From Kribbella antiqua (GTDB taxonomy: Bacteria > Actinomycetota > Actinomycetes > Propionibacteriales > Kribbellaceae), in assembly GCF_004345665.1 (NCBI RefSeq), contig NZ_SLWR01000007.1:1-64000 (forward strand): a DNA stretch of 64,000 nucleotides. Direction: 5' to 3'. The position numbers and the translations under genes were made by a program. Below are positions 7,427-14,818 of this stretch, one piece after another; the stretch's first letter is position 1, and every line of letters begins with the position of its first letter. The notes below the pieces were generated by a model, which did no database searches, was not told the origin of the DNA, and saw nothing but the letters and a program-made list of their open reading frames with translations.

Positions 7427-8157
7427 CAACTTCCGGAGCTCCCGCTGGCGCCGCCGTCAGCACCGCCGTCGGTCACGCTCGGGTCAGCGCCACCGTCAGC
7501 AGGTCCTTCGGAACCGCCTCCAGCGCCGCCATCGGCACCTCCGTCGGCGCCACCGTCGCTGACACCAGGCGACGCGCCGCCGTCCGCAGGACCCTCACCA
7601 GCCCCACCATCCGCACCACCGTCAGTACCGCCCGGCGTGGCGCCGCCATCGGCAGGACCCTCACCGCCCGACCCATACCCACCGGCTCCACCGTCAGCGC
7701 CACCATCGGTAGCGCCCTGCGTAGCACCGCCGTCCGCGGGACCTTCAGAGCCGAAGCCGCCGGCCCCACCGTCCGCACCACCGTCAGTGCCGCCCGGCGT
7801 CGCTCCACCATCTGCAGGCCCCTCGGAACCGAAGCCGCCGGCTCCACCATCCGCACCACCGTCAGTGCCGCCCGGCGTCGCTCCACCGTCTGCGGGACCC
7901 TCGGAACCGCCGGCTCCACCATCCGCACCGCCGTCGGTTGCGCCCTGCGTGGCGCCGCCGTCTGCAAACCCCTCACCCGAGCCGAACGCGCCAGCTGTTG
8001 TGTCGTTGCCCTCGCTCGAGGATCCGCCGGCTGAGCCTCCGTACTCGCCGGCGCCGCCGTCGGCGCCTCCGTCCGTCGCACCCGGGGTCGCGCCACCGTC
8101 CGCCAGACCCTCGTCGCCTTCGGACGAGGTCGTCATGTCGTCGTCGTTGAGACTCAT
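7423..8157 (-). CDS. Asp/Gly/Ala-rich eight-repeat protein, candidate substrate of the coupled hydroxylase
   Basis: A 244-residue protein with no known family. A short leader (MSLNDDDMTTSSEGDEG) is followed by eight imperfect copies of a unit near PADGGATPGGTDGGADGGAG with spacers such as GFGSEG or GYGSGGEG. Units 3 and 4 are identical at 26 residues. There is no Lys, Arg, His or Cys, the only Trp is the last residue, and there is no signal peptide. ATG 8157 has a good GGGAG at six bases, whereas an upstream ATG (8175) has none. The stop overlaps the hydroxylase start by 4 bp. The architecture (leader, repeated Asp-rich cores, coupled modifying enzyme) is what a multi-core modified-peptide precursor would show. 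This is inference; a structural or regulatory acidic protein is the alternative. Confidence 0.75.
   Translation of the reverse strand: MSLNDDDMTTSSEGDEGLADGGATPGATDGGADGGAGEYGGSAGGSSSEGNDTTAGAFGSGEGFADGGATQGATDGGADGGAGGSEGPADGGATPGGTDGGADGGAGGFGSEGPADGGATPGGTDGGADGGAGGFGSEGPADGGATQGATDGGADGGAGGYGSGGEGPADGGATPGGTDGGADGGAGEGPADGGASPGVSDGGADGGADGGAGGGSEGPADGGADPSVTDGGADGGASGSSGSW
7426..8106 (-). repeat. In-frame tandem repeats encoding the ADGGAT-TDGGADGG units
   Basis: Eight in-frame copies with unit lengths of roughly 22-47 codons. The best-conserved pair consists of two consecutive 78-bp units. The conserved core encodes xADGGAT(P/Q)G(G/A)TDGGADGGAG, and spacer lengths vary. The repeats are almost free of charged basic codons, and copy number is likely to vary between strains. 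Confidence 0.85.
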
Positions 8158-8183
8158 CTGCTGCTCCCTTCGCACTGGCCAGG

Positions 8184-8213
8184 AGAGTGCCGGACACGCG
8201 GCAAGGGCACTCT
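8184..8213 (-). promoter_or_regulatory. Inverted repeat upstream of the repeat-protein operon
   Basis: AGAGTGCC (8184-8191) and GGCACTCT (8206-8213) form perfect 8-bp arms around a 14-nt spacer, 27 bp upstream of the start codon of the repeat protein. It could be an operator or a 5' untranslated hairpin. A weaker hairpin AACCC-TGGCG-GGGTT near 8250, on the same strand, may end the upstream aminotransferase transcript. Confidence 0.45.
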
Positions 8214-8312
8214 GCGTTCATCCTGTGCGCAAAGTGAAGACGGACTAAACCCCGCCAGGGTTACAGCGCTCACTCGGTTCGACGGCGAACCAGGCACGCC
8301 CGCATCGAGCGC

Positions 8313-9428
8313 TCAGGTCAGCAGATCGCGCCAGACCTTCACGAAGCCGTCAGTCACCTCTTCAGGCCGCACAGCGATCCGCAACCAGTCCGGCCCCAGC
8401 CCCGGGAAGGTGTCACCCCGCCGTACGGCGTAACCCCGCTCCCGCAACCGTTCCCGCAGTACATCGGCCCCGTCAACCCGCACCAACACAAACGGCCCCC
8501 GAGCCACCCCATACGTCACAACTCCAGCCCTGCCGCCGTACGACGCAGTCCCCACCACGGCACGCGTGTCGCCGTACGACGCACCTCCCGACGCGCCCGC
8601 GGTGTCGCTGTACAGGGTGGGGGCGAGGGCGTGGAGGAGGTGGGCTCGTTGGCGGTCGGTGTCCAGGGCGGCTTGGGCTGCTTCGGCCAGGGCTTGCTCG
8701 TTGCTGCAGGCAATTGCTGCGGCCAGCGCAGGAGTGGACACCGGCCAGTGGGGCTGGACGGCGGCCAGTTGCTCGATGATGCCGGCGGACGCGATCACGT
8801 ACCCGACGCGCAGCCCCGCCAGCCCCCACGTCTTGGTCAGGCTGCGAATCACCACCAGGCCGGGTATGGACGCGCCGGCGAGCGACTCCGGTTCGCCTGG
8901 GACCGCGTCCATGAATGCCTCGTCGACCACGAGGATGCGATCGGGCCGAGCCAGTTCGCGGAGGTCGTCGGCGGGGTGCAGCACGGAGGTCGGGTTCGTC
9001 GGGTTGCCGATGACAACGAGGTCCGCGTCGGCCGGCACTGCCCGAGGGTCGAGCTCGAAGCCGTCTTCGGGCCGCAGGATGACCCGGTCGACCAGATGCC
9101 CGGCCGAGCGCAGTGCCGCCTCGGGCTCGGTGAACTGAGGATGCACCACCACCGCATGCCGCGGCCGGAACGCGCGCGCGATCAGCACGAAGGCCTCCGC
9201 CGCTCCCGCGGTCAGCAACACCCGCTCCGGTGGCACGTTGTGCCGCGCGGCGACCGCAGCCAGCGCCGCCTCCTGACGCGGGTACGCCGCCAGGTCCGTC
9301 AGGCTCCCGGTGATCTCCTCCACCAACCAGGCCGGCGGCGTACCAGCCCTGACGTTGACAGCGAGGTCGACGAGCCCGTCGCCAACCTCGAGATCACCGT
9401 GATGCTCCAAATCAAACCCATCCACCAC
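8313..9428 (-). CDS. Fold-type I PLP aminotransferase, CobC/histidinol-phosphate aminotransferase-like
   Basis: 371 residues with the class I/II aminotransferase layout: LTAGAAEAFVLIARA (cofactor-phosphate region), VIGNPTNPTSVL (Asn/Pro motif), VVDEAFMDAVPGE (Asp binding the pyridine nitrogen) and VIRSLTKTWGLAGLRVGY with the PLP lysine. The substrate-facing pattern is that of cobalamin-pathway CobC / Rv2231c-like enzymes rather than HisC, but no other cobalamin gene is in the window. Between residues about 273 and 302 there is a low-complexity stretch (GASGGASYGDTRAVVGTASYGG) not expected in the fold, encoded by DNA with two GTACGACGC words. It probably arose by local sequence expansion and sits in a surface loop. 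Confidence 0.82.
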   Translation of the reverse strand: MVDGFDLEHHGDLEVGDGLVDLAVNVRAGTPPAWLVEEITGSLTDLAAYPRQEAALAAVAARHNVPPERVLLTAGAAEAFVLIARAFRPRHAVVVHPQFTEPEAALRSAGHLVDRVILRPEDGFELDPRAVPADADLVVIGNPTNPTSVLHPADDLRELARPDRILVVDEAFMDAVPGEPESLAGASIPGLVVIRSLTKTWGLAGLRVGYVIASAGIIEQLAAVQPHWPVSTPALAAAIACSNEQALAEAAQAALDTDRQRAHLLHALAPTLYSDTAGASGGASYGDTRAVVGTASYGGRAGVVTYGVARGPFVLVRVDGADVLRERLRERGYAVRRGDTFPGLGPDWLRIAVRPEEVTDGFVKVWRDLLT

Positions 9429-9493
9429 CCCAGGAGGCTAACCGCTCCCCCACCACCCACACCCCCACGTCTCACCCACGCACCTCACCTTTC

Positions 9494-9553
9494 CGGAGGA
9501 TTTTCGGCGCCAGCCGCAAACTTTCCTCCGATGATCGGCCCGCCCAACGGGCC
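9494..9553 (-). terminator. Hairpins downstream of the nitrilase gene
   Basis: Two nested candidates: CGGAGGA (9494-9500) with TCCTCCG (9524-9530), and GGCCCG-CCCAA-CGGGCC at 9537-9553. They fall just after the nitrilase stop and before the aminotransferase start on the same strand. There is no U-tract, so a termination role is tentative. Confidence 0.35.
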
Positions 9554-9566
9554 GGGGCCAAGGGAG

Positions 9567-10376
9567 TTAACGGGGGGTGACTGTGTAGCGGCGGTTTTGG
9601 AGGGAGGGGTTTTGGTGACGGACGGTGGTGAGGCGGTCGGGGGTGAGGGTGGCTGTGGCGTGGCCGTTGGAGTCGCCGACAGCGGCCAGCGTGGCGCCTT
9701 GCGGGTCGAGGATTTGGCTTAGGCCGCAGTACTTCTTGCCGTTCTGAGCCGCGGCGGCCACGTAGCAGGTGTTTTCGATGGCTCGGGCAGTCAGGAGCGT
9801 GGTCCAGTGGTGTTCCTTCAGGGGGCCGCGGACCCAGGCGGCCGGTACGACGAGGACCTCGGCGCCGGCGTCGACGAGGGCACGGGAGTGCTCCGGGAAG
9901 CGCAGGTCGTAGCAGGTCATCAGGCCTAGCGAGAGTCCGCCGATCTTGACCACCACCGGCGCGACATCACCTGGCGTCAGCTGGTCCGACTCCTTGTAGC
10001 CGAAGGCGTCGTACAGGTGGATCTTCCGGTAGGCACCCAGCAAGGAGCCGTCCGCGCCGACCGCCAGCAGGGTGTTGTACGGGCGCCGCTCGTCGCAGCT
10101 GCGCTCGAACATGCCCGCCACGATCGCCACACCGTGCTCGACCGCGCACTTCCGCAGCGTGCCGACGAACTCCCCGTCCAGCGCCTCCGCCGCCTGCGCG
10201 ACCACGCCGTCCTCGACCGAGAAGTCGGCCATCATCGCTTCCGGCAGTACGACGAGATCCGGGTGCTCGGACGCCGCCTCGGCGACAACCTGCGTCACGA
10301 GGTCGCGATTGGCGGCCTTGTCGGAGCTACTGGCGGTCTGCACCACGGCGATCTTCACGCTTCCATGGTGCCGCAC
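9567..10376 (-). CDS. Carbon-nitrogen hydrolase (nitrilase superfamily)
   Basis: A 269-residue single-domain C-N hydrolase with the full catalytic triad: Glu in VVLPEAMMADF, Lys in LGAYRKIHLYDAFG and Cys in GLMTCYDLRFPE. A late conserved HH at the start of HHWTTLLTARAIENTCYVAAAAQNG and DPQGATLA complete the family pattern. The substrate class resembles omega-amidase or deaminated-glutathione amidase enzymes (Nit1/Nit2-like), which hydrolyse small amides. The start could be GTG 10376 or the internal GTG 10358 (which gives MKIAVVQTAS, the usual family N-terminus). The gene diverges from the MobA-like gene with 53 bp between them. Confidence 0.9.
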   Translation of the reverse strand: MRHHGSVKIAVVQTASSSDKAANRDLVTQVVAEAASEHPDLVVLPEAMMADFSVEDGVVAQAAEALDGEFVGTLRKCAVEHGVAIVAGMFERSCDERRPYNTLLAVGADGSLLGAYRKIHLYDAFGYKESDQLTPGDVAPVVVKIGGLSLGLMTCYDLRFPEHSRALVDAGAEVLVVPAAWVRGPLKEHHWTTLLTARAIENTCYVAAAAQNGKKYCGLSQILDPQGATLAAVGDSNGHATATLTPDRLTTVRHQNPSLQNRRYTVTPR

Positions 10377-10429
10377 TTGAACCCAGAAAACCTCGGGCGG
10401 CGAGGCGGCGGGGATGCGAGACTGCGTCC

Positions 10430-10969
10430 GTGGATTTCGACGCGTTGATACTCGCCGGAGGAGGCTCCACCCGGTTCGGCGGGGTGGACAAGGCGATGCT
10501 GGTGCTGGACGGTGTCACCCTGCTCGATCGAGTGCTGACGGCAACCGCTGACGCAACCACAACTGTCGTAGTCGGCTCAGTCCGCACCACCTGCCGCCCG
10601 GTCGAATGGACGGTCGAGGATCCACCCTCCGGCGGCCCAGTAGCAGGGATCGCGGCCGGCCTGACCCACGGCACCGAACCAATTGTCGTGATCCTCAGCT
10701 GCGACCTCCCCTGGCTGACCCAAGACGACGTCACCCACCTGATCGAAGGACTCAGAGATCATGACGCCCACGGGCTCCGAGACACCGACGGCCGCAACCA
10801 GCAGCTCGCCACCGCATACCGCCGTACCGCAATCACTGAAGCAGTACGACGTATCGGCGACCCAAGAGACAAGTCAGTACGGCGCCTGGTCGCCGACCTG
10901 GACATCGCCTGGTCCGACCCAACACACGCCGGCGACGACGTCGACACCTGGGCCGATCTAGATGACTGA
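10430..10969 (+). CDS. MobA-like nucleotidyltransferase (molybdenum cofactor guanylyltransferase type)
   Basis: A 179-residue GT-A fold nucleotidyltransferase. The N-terminus ALILAGGGSTRFGGVDKAML is the LAGGxSxRxGxDK signature of the MobA/MobA-like family. EDPPSGGPVAGIAAGL and VVILSCDLPWLTQDDV (metal-binding Asp) follow, and LATAYRR is the usual substrate-side motif. Expected reaction: transfer of a nucleotide to molybdopterin-type cofactors. No molybdenum enzyme or other moa/moe gene is nearby, so the assignment stays at family level. The start is GTG 10430 with no clear binding site. The gene overlaps the following kinase-like gene by 8 bp. Confidence 0.85.
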   Translation: MDFDALILAGGGSTRFGGVDKAMLVLDGVTLLDRVLTATADATTTVVVGSVRTTCRPVEWTVEDPPSGGPVAGIAAGLTHGTEPIVVILSCDLPWLTQDDVTHLIEGLRDHDAHGLRDTDGRNQQLATAYRRTAITEAVRRIGDPRDKSVRRLVADLDIAWSDPTHAGDDVDTWADLDD

Positions 10970-11810
10970 GCTCATCGCGAAGCTCTACCCAGGCAGCGAG
11001 ATCGTCCAGCGCACCGGCGGCCAACTGAGCACGGTCTACGAGGTACGACGTACAGACGCCGACCCGCTGATCGTCAAGCAATACGCACCCGAATGGCGTT
11101 GGAAACAAGCAAAAGAAGTCCACGTCTACGGACTGCTGAGCGGGCAAGACGTCCCACAAGTCGTCCAAGTCGGCGATGGCTACACCGTTCTGACCAAGCT
11201 CGACGGCGTCCCGCTGTCCGAGGCCGAGCCGCCCGACTGGCGAGCGTCGTACGAGCAGATCGGGCGGTTGCTCCGACGAATTCATTGCATCGGGCAACCG
11301 TCGTACGGCTATCTCACAGACGAGATCCTCGACCCGCTGCCGGACAACGACCAGTACATGCGCCGCCAATTCACCAAGAAGCTCACAGAATTCCAAGGTC
11401 TCAAAGGCGATCCCGCACTCCACCGACGCATCCGCGAGTACGTCGAAACACACGCCGAGCTGTTCAAAGCCAATCTGGCACCGGCCCTGTGCCACAACGA
11501 TTTCCACGAAGGCAACGTGCTGGTGGATCCGGAGACCTGGCGCGTGACCGGATTCATCGACGTCGAGAACGCGATCGCCGCCGACCCACTGCTCGATCTC
11601 GCCAAGACGATGTCCTACTCAATCCGAGGCGACGCCACGAAACTCCAAGGAGTCGTCGATGGGTACGGCGACCTGCCGGAGGACTGGCGCGAACGCACCA
11701 CGCTGTACCGGCTCTACCATTCGCTCGAGCTATGGGACTGGTTCGCCTCGATAGGCAACGCCGATCCCCTCGACAGCATCGCGGACGACATGGCCGAGAT
11801 CGTCAGCTGA
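10962..11810 (+). CDS. Phosphotransferase of the aminoglycoside-phosphotransferase (APH) fold
   Basis: 282 residues with the APH/choline-kinase-like core: STVYEVRRTDADPLIVKQY (ATP-binding lysine), ALCHNDFHEGNVLVD (catalytic HxDxxxxN loop) and FIDVENAIAADPLLDLAK (Mg-binding Asp). The family phosphorylates small molecules with hydroxyl groups; resistance to an antibiotic is only one possibility. The first codons overlap the MobA-like gene by 8 bp, so the two are probably translated from one message. The VRR-encoding word GTACGACGTAC near the start is an instance of the over-represented motif reported in the findings. Confidence 0.82.
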   Translation: MTELIAKLYPGSEIVQRTGGQLSTVYEVRRTDADPLIVKQYAPEWRWKQAKEVHVYGLLSGQDVPQVVQVGDGYTVLTKLDGVPLSEAEPPDWRASYEQIGRLLRRIHCIGQPSYGYLTDEILDPLPDNDQYMRRQFTKKLTEFQGLKGDPALHRRIREYVETHAELFKANLAPALCHNDFHEGNVLVDPETWRVTGFIDVENAIAADPLLDLAKTMSYSIRGDATKLQGVVDGYGDLPEDWRERTTLYRLYHSLELWDWFASIGNADPLDSIADDMAEIVS

Positions 11811-11828
11811 GCCGGTACGGTGGGCAGC

Positions 11829-12809
11829 ATGCGTGCTGTGGTGTGTGAGGGTGGTGCCGGCGGGATCGAGGTCCTTCGGATCGGCGAGATCGAGGATCCG
11901 AAGCCGGCCGTCGACGAGGTCGTCATCGATGTGGTCGCCGCGGGCGTGAACCGGGCCGACCTGCTGCAGCGGCAGGGCCACTATCCACCGCCGCCCGGCG
12001 CGCCCGGGACGATCGGGCTCGAAGTGTCCGGTGTCATCTCCGCGGTCGGTGCGGAGGTCGAGGACTGGTCCGTCGGTGACGAGTGCTGCGCACTGCTCGC
12101 CGGCGGTGGGTACGCCGAGAAGGTCGTCCTGCCGGCGCCGCAGGTGATGCCGGTGCCTGAAGGCATCGATCTTGTCAGCGCGGCGGCGTTGCCCGAGGTG
12201 GTCGCGACGGTGTGGTCGAACGTGTTCATGACCGCGCACCTGAAGGAGGGCGAGACGCTGCTCGTCCACGGTGGTGCGTCGGGCATCGGGACGATGGCGA
12301 TCCAGCTCGGGGTGGCGCACGGCGCGCGGGTGCTGTGCACGGTCGGCAGCACCGACAAGATGGAGTTCTGCACCCGGCTCGGCGCGGATGTCGCGATCAA
12401 CTACAAGGAAGCCGAGTGGGCGTCGGTGGTGCGCGAGGCGACCGGCAAGGCGGGCGCCGACGTGATCCTCGACATCATGGGCGCGAAGTACCTGCAGGAC
12501 AACGTGAAGTCACTCGCGTACGACGGCCGCCTGGTCGTGATCGGCATGCAGGGCGGCGCCAAGGGCGAACTCGACATCGGCCGCCTGATGGCTCGCCGCG
12601 GCTCCATCACCGCGACCGGCCTCCGGTTCCGCTCGGTCGAGGACAAGGGCCGCATCCTGGCCGAGGTCGTCGGCCACGTCTGGCCCCTGGTCGCCGAGAA
12701 GAAGGTCCGGCCGATCATCCACACCACCTTCCCCCTCGACCAGGTGGCGCTCGCGCACCAGACCCTCGAGGACTCCACCCAGATCGGCAAGGTCCTCCTC
12801 ACCATCTGA
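11829..12809 (+). CDS. NAD(P)H-quinone oxidoreductase, PIG3/zeta-crystallin type
   Basis: A 326-residue medium-chain reductase lacking the catalytic zinc ligands. Family landmarks are MRAVVCEGGAGG, AAGVNRADLLQRQGHYPPPPG (diagnostic of the PIG3 subfamily), PGTIGLEVSG, the nucleotide-binding segment LLVHGGASGIGTMAIQL, and VEDKGRILAEV near the end. It reduces quinones or enones with NADPH. The ATG at 11829 is preferred over GTG 11820 because it gives the canonical N-terminus. The gene is followed by a MITE-like inverted-repeat element and a convergent VOC gene. Confidence 0.9.
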   Translation: MRAVVCEGGAGGIEVLRIGEIEDPKPAVDEVVIDVVAAGVNRADLLQRQGHYPPPPGAPGTIGLEVSGVISAVGAEVEDWSVGDECCALLAGGGYAEKVVLPAPQVMPVPEGIDLVSAAALPEVVATVWSNVFMTAHLKEGETLLVHGGASGIGTMAIQLGVAHGARVLCTVGSTDKMEFCTRLGADVAINYKEAEWASVVREATGKAGADVILDIMGAKYLQDNVKSLAYDGRLVVIGMQGGAKGELDIGRLMARRGSITATGLRFRSVEDKGRILAEVVGHVWPLVAEKKVRPIIHTTFPLDQVALAHQTLEDSTQIGKVLLTI

Positions 12810-12811
12810 GT

Positions 12812-12944
12812 GCGGACGCCCAGCACTCACCAACCGCGTGGTCGCCGTACGACGGGGATGGGCTCCCGCGGACGACCTGCGTTCAGGCTCACGCGCGCCT
12901 GGACGCGGCCGGCTCGTCGCCGTTGGTGAGTGCTGGAGATCCGC
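12812..12944. repeat. MITE-like element with 15-bp perfect inverted termini
   Basis: CCAGCACTCACCAAC (12820-12834) and GTTGGTGAGTGCTGG (12922-12936) are perfect inverted copies 87 bp apart. Beyond 3-bp gaps, GCGGA (12812-12816) and TCCGC (12940-12944) extend the symmetry. The element exactly fills the gap between two convergent genes (stops at 12809 and 12946) and contains no ORF. It could be a non-autonomous transposable element or an extended bidirectional terminator. Confidence 0.6.
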
Positions 12945-12945
12945 G

Positions 12946-13365
12946 TCATGCCTCCACTGGCATGTTCGCGGCCAGCCACTCCGGGTCCGGCGCGACCAGT
13001 TGGATGACGTCCAGCCACGTGCCTTCGGGGTCGCGGACGAAGAAGTGGCGCTGGCCGAAGACCTCGGTGACCACCTCGGTCTCGAGCCGCACGCCGGCCT
13101 CGGTGAGTGACTGGGCGACCTTGTCGGTGTCCTCGACGATGAAGCCGAAGACGTTCGTACTCTCGGTCAGCGCGGACACCGCGGCCGGAACCGTCGCGTG
13201 GCCGCGCTGACAGATCGCGAGCTCCCAATCCGCCTCGCCCCGGCGCAGGGTGATGAACCAGCCGAGGTCGATGGCGATCTGTACGTCGAGATGCTGCTGA
13301 TAGAAGGCGGCGACCTCCGCCGGTCGGTCGGTGACCACGGTCGCGCCGAATGCCGCGGGTTGCAT
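12946..13365 (-). CDS. VOC (glyoxalase/bleomycin-resistance fold) protein
   Basis: A 139-residue vicinal-oxygen-chelate domain protein with two beta-alpha-beta-beta-beta modules: FGATVVTDRPAEVAAFYQQHLDV, WFITLRRGEADWELAI, FGFIVEDTDKVAQSLTEAGVRL and QRHFFVRDPEGTWLDVIQLV. The EGTWLDVIQ end is the usual metal-side strand; several ligands are not conserved, so binding or sequestration is as likely as catalysis. It diverges from a TetR gene across a 34-bp palindrome, so it is the probable regulated target. Confidence 0.85.
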   Translation of the reverse strand: MQPAAFGATVVTDRPAEVAAFYQQHLDVQIAIDLGWFITLRRGEADWELAICQRGHATVPAAVSALTESTNVFGFIVEDTDKVAQSLTEAGVRLETEVVTEVFGQRHFFVRDPEGTWLDVIQLVAPDPEWLAANMPVEA

Positions 13366-13380
13366 ACGTTCTCCTGACTA

Positions 13381-13414
13381 CTACAGCTGTCGTTGTTGTG
13401 TACGACAGTTGTAG
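13381..13414. promoter_or_regulatory. TetR-type operator between divergent VOC and tetR genes
   Basis: CTACAGCTGTCGT (13381-13393) and ACGACAGTTGTAG (13402-13414) are 13-bp inverted arms with one mismatch and an 8-bp spacer; the symmetry extends one further base on each side. The palindrome lies in the 72-bp divergent intergenic region, 23 bp before the regulator's start codon, as expected for autoregulation plus control of the VOC gene. Confidence 0.75.
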
Positions 13415-13437
13415 TGGACGCTGCTACGCTTGTCAAC

Positions 13438-14025
13438 ATGCCCCGGAACCCCGAACGCCGTACCCAGCTCGCCGACGCCGGTCTCGCCGTACTCGCGGAA
13501 GCCGGAGCGCGCGGCTTGACCCACCGAGCGGTCGACGCCGCGGCTGGATTGCCCGCCGGTACGGCGTCCAACTACTTCCGCACCCGCGACGCACTCCTCG
13601 GCGCGCTCGGCGAGCGGATCTTCGAGCGACTCGCCCCCGACGAGGCCGTCCTGGAGCCGCTGTCCAAGCGGGAGCCGACGATCGATCTGATGATCGACTA
13701 CGTGCACTACATCGTCGAGCGGCTGCTCGGCCGACCCGAACTCTCCCTCGCCCTGCTGGAACTGCGACTCGAAGCGGCCCGTCGCCCCGGCCTGCACGAG
13801 ATCCTGTCCCGCACTCTGCGCCACGGTTTCGACGCCGACGTCGCATTCAACGCGAACGCCGGCCTCCCCGGCGGCGCCGAGGAGATCCGCCTCCTGCACT
13901 TCGCCATCGACGGCCTGGTGCTCGACCAGCTCACCCCCGGCACCGGCCGCCCGTACGACGTCGACGCCATCACCGCCCGCCTGGTCCGCCGCCTCGTCCG
14001 CAGGGACGACACCAGCATCATTTGA
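13438..14025 (+). CDS. TetR/AcrR family transcriptional regulator
   Basis: A 195-residue repressor. The N-terminal HTH spans TQLADAGLAVLAEAGARGLTHRAVDAAAGLPAGTASNYFRTRDALLGAL, which is the TetR signature. The C-terminal ligand domain is helical. ATG 13438 is preferred because an upstream ATG (13393) would place the operator inside the gene. It likely binds the palindrome at 13381-13414. Its last codons ATC ATT TGA lie inside a dispersed palindromic element that begins at 14019, so that insertion has set the current C-terminus. Confidence 0.9.
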   Translation: MPRNPERRTQLADAGLAVLAEAGARGLTHRAVDAAAGLPAGTASNYFRTRDALLGALGERIFERLAPDEAVLEPLSKREPTIDLMIDYVHYIVERLLGRPELSLALLELRLEAARRPGLHEILSRTLRHGFDADVAFNANAGLPGGAEEIRLLHFAIDGLVLDQLTPGTGRPYDVDAITARLVRRLVRRDDTSII

Positions 14026-14107
14026 TGGGCTGACCAGTCAAATGATGGGTTCCCCGCTCGAATACAGGCGGGGAACCCACAAGCTGGTGGGGTAACCCAC
14101 CAAACGG
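14019..14107. repeat. Dispersed ~90-bp palindromic element, copy A
   Basis: Begins CATTTGATGGGC, contains a hairpin GGGTTCCCCGC / GCGGGGAACCC, then ACAAGCTGGTGGGGT, and ends ACCCACCAAACGG, an inverted match to its start. It overlaps the tetR 3' end, whose stop codon is the TGA of ATTTGA. The same architecture recurs at 32193-32282 and 45215-45303. Confidence 0.8.
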
Positions 14108-14153
14108 CCAGCGCCAGGAACCGCCGCGCTTGGTCTAGACCGTTGACGAGAGC

Positions 14154-14177
14154 ATACTCGGTATGCATACTCAGTAT
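14154..14177. promoter_or_regulatory. Tandem PadR operator sites
   Basis: ATACTCGGTAT (14154-14164) and ATACTCAGTAT (14167-14177) are two copies of an ATAC-N3-GTAT palindrome set 13 bp apart. They end two bases before the padR ATG, so there is no ribosome binding site and the mRNA may be leaderless. Placement at the promoter or start indicates autoregulation of the PadR-ABC operon. Confidence 0.7.
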
Positions 14178-14179
14178 TC

Positions 14180-14818
14180 ATGTCGATCAAGCATGGACTG
14201 CTGGCTCTGCTTCGGGAGGATCCGAAGTACGGGTACCAATTGCGCGGGGAGTTCGAGGCGGCGACCGGGGCGACCTGGCCGCTGAACATCGGGCAGGTCT
14301 ACACCACCCTCACCCGCCTCGAGCGCGACGGACTCGTCCGGCCGGCGTCGGGCGAAGGCGATGGCGACGGCCGGTCGCTGTACGAGATCACCGACGACGG
14401 CCGGGCCGAGCTGGCCCGGTGGTTCGACACCCCGGTCACCCGGGAGTCGCGACCGCGCGACGAGCTGGCGATCAAGCTCGCCCTGGCGCTCGCCGTACCG
14501 GGTGTGGACGTGAGCGCCGTCGTCCAGCGTCAGCGGATGTCGACCATGCGGTCGCTGCAGGAGCTGACTCGCCTCAAGCGCGGCAACCGCGACGGCGACA
14601 TCTCCTGGCAGCTGGTGCTCGAGTCGATGATCTTCGCCGCCGAGGCCGAGATCCGCTGGCTCGACCATTGCGAGTCGATGCTGTTACGCCACCGCGCAGC
14701 CGGCGGTACGACGCCGGCCGCCAGCCGAGCCGGTACGACGCCAGCCGCAGGCCGAGCCGGTACCACGCCGGCCGCCCACCGCACCAACGACGTACCGGAA
14801 GAGCAGGCCAAGCGATGA
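14180..14818 (+). CDS. PadR family transcriptional regulator
   Basis: 212 residues. The PadR winged helix is at the N-terminus: SIKHGLLALLREDPKYGYQLRGEFE, WPLNIGQVYTTLTRLERDGLVRP, then the wing and the C-terminal PadR_C helical domain. Residues about 175-200 are a tandem-repeat linker (AGTTPAA three times) encoded by GCCGGTACGACGCC-type words. It controls the ABC/FtsX genes that overlap it by 4 bp (ATGA); such units typically respond to lipids, antimicrobial peptides or drugs. Confidence 0.92.
   Translation: MSIKHGLLALLREDPKYGYQLRGEFEAATGATWPLNIGQVYTTLTRLERDGLVRPASGEGDGDGRSLYEITDDGRAELARWFDTPVTRESRPRDELAIKLALALAVPGVDVSAVVQRQRMSTMRSLQELTRLKRGNRDGDISWQLVLESMIFAAEAEIRWLDHCESMLLRHRAAGGTTPAASRAGTTPAAGRAGTTPAAHRTNDVPEEQAKR

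Noticed and set aside
7426..8106. Repeats as a CRISPR or surface-antigen phase-variable gene
   Set aside because: The repeats encode an in-frame protein with codon-level variation; there is no simple-sequence slippage tract and no signal peptide.
7100..8248. Long Pro/Ser/Ala-rich frames on the plus strand
   Set aside because: They mirror the minus-strand repeat protein, which has a good ribosome binding site, a coupled stop/start with the hydroxylase and a biased composition in keeping with real repeat proteins.
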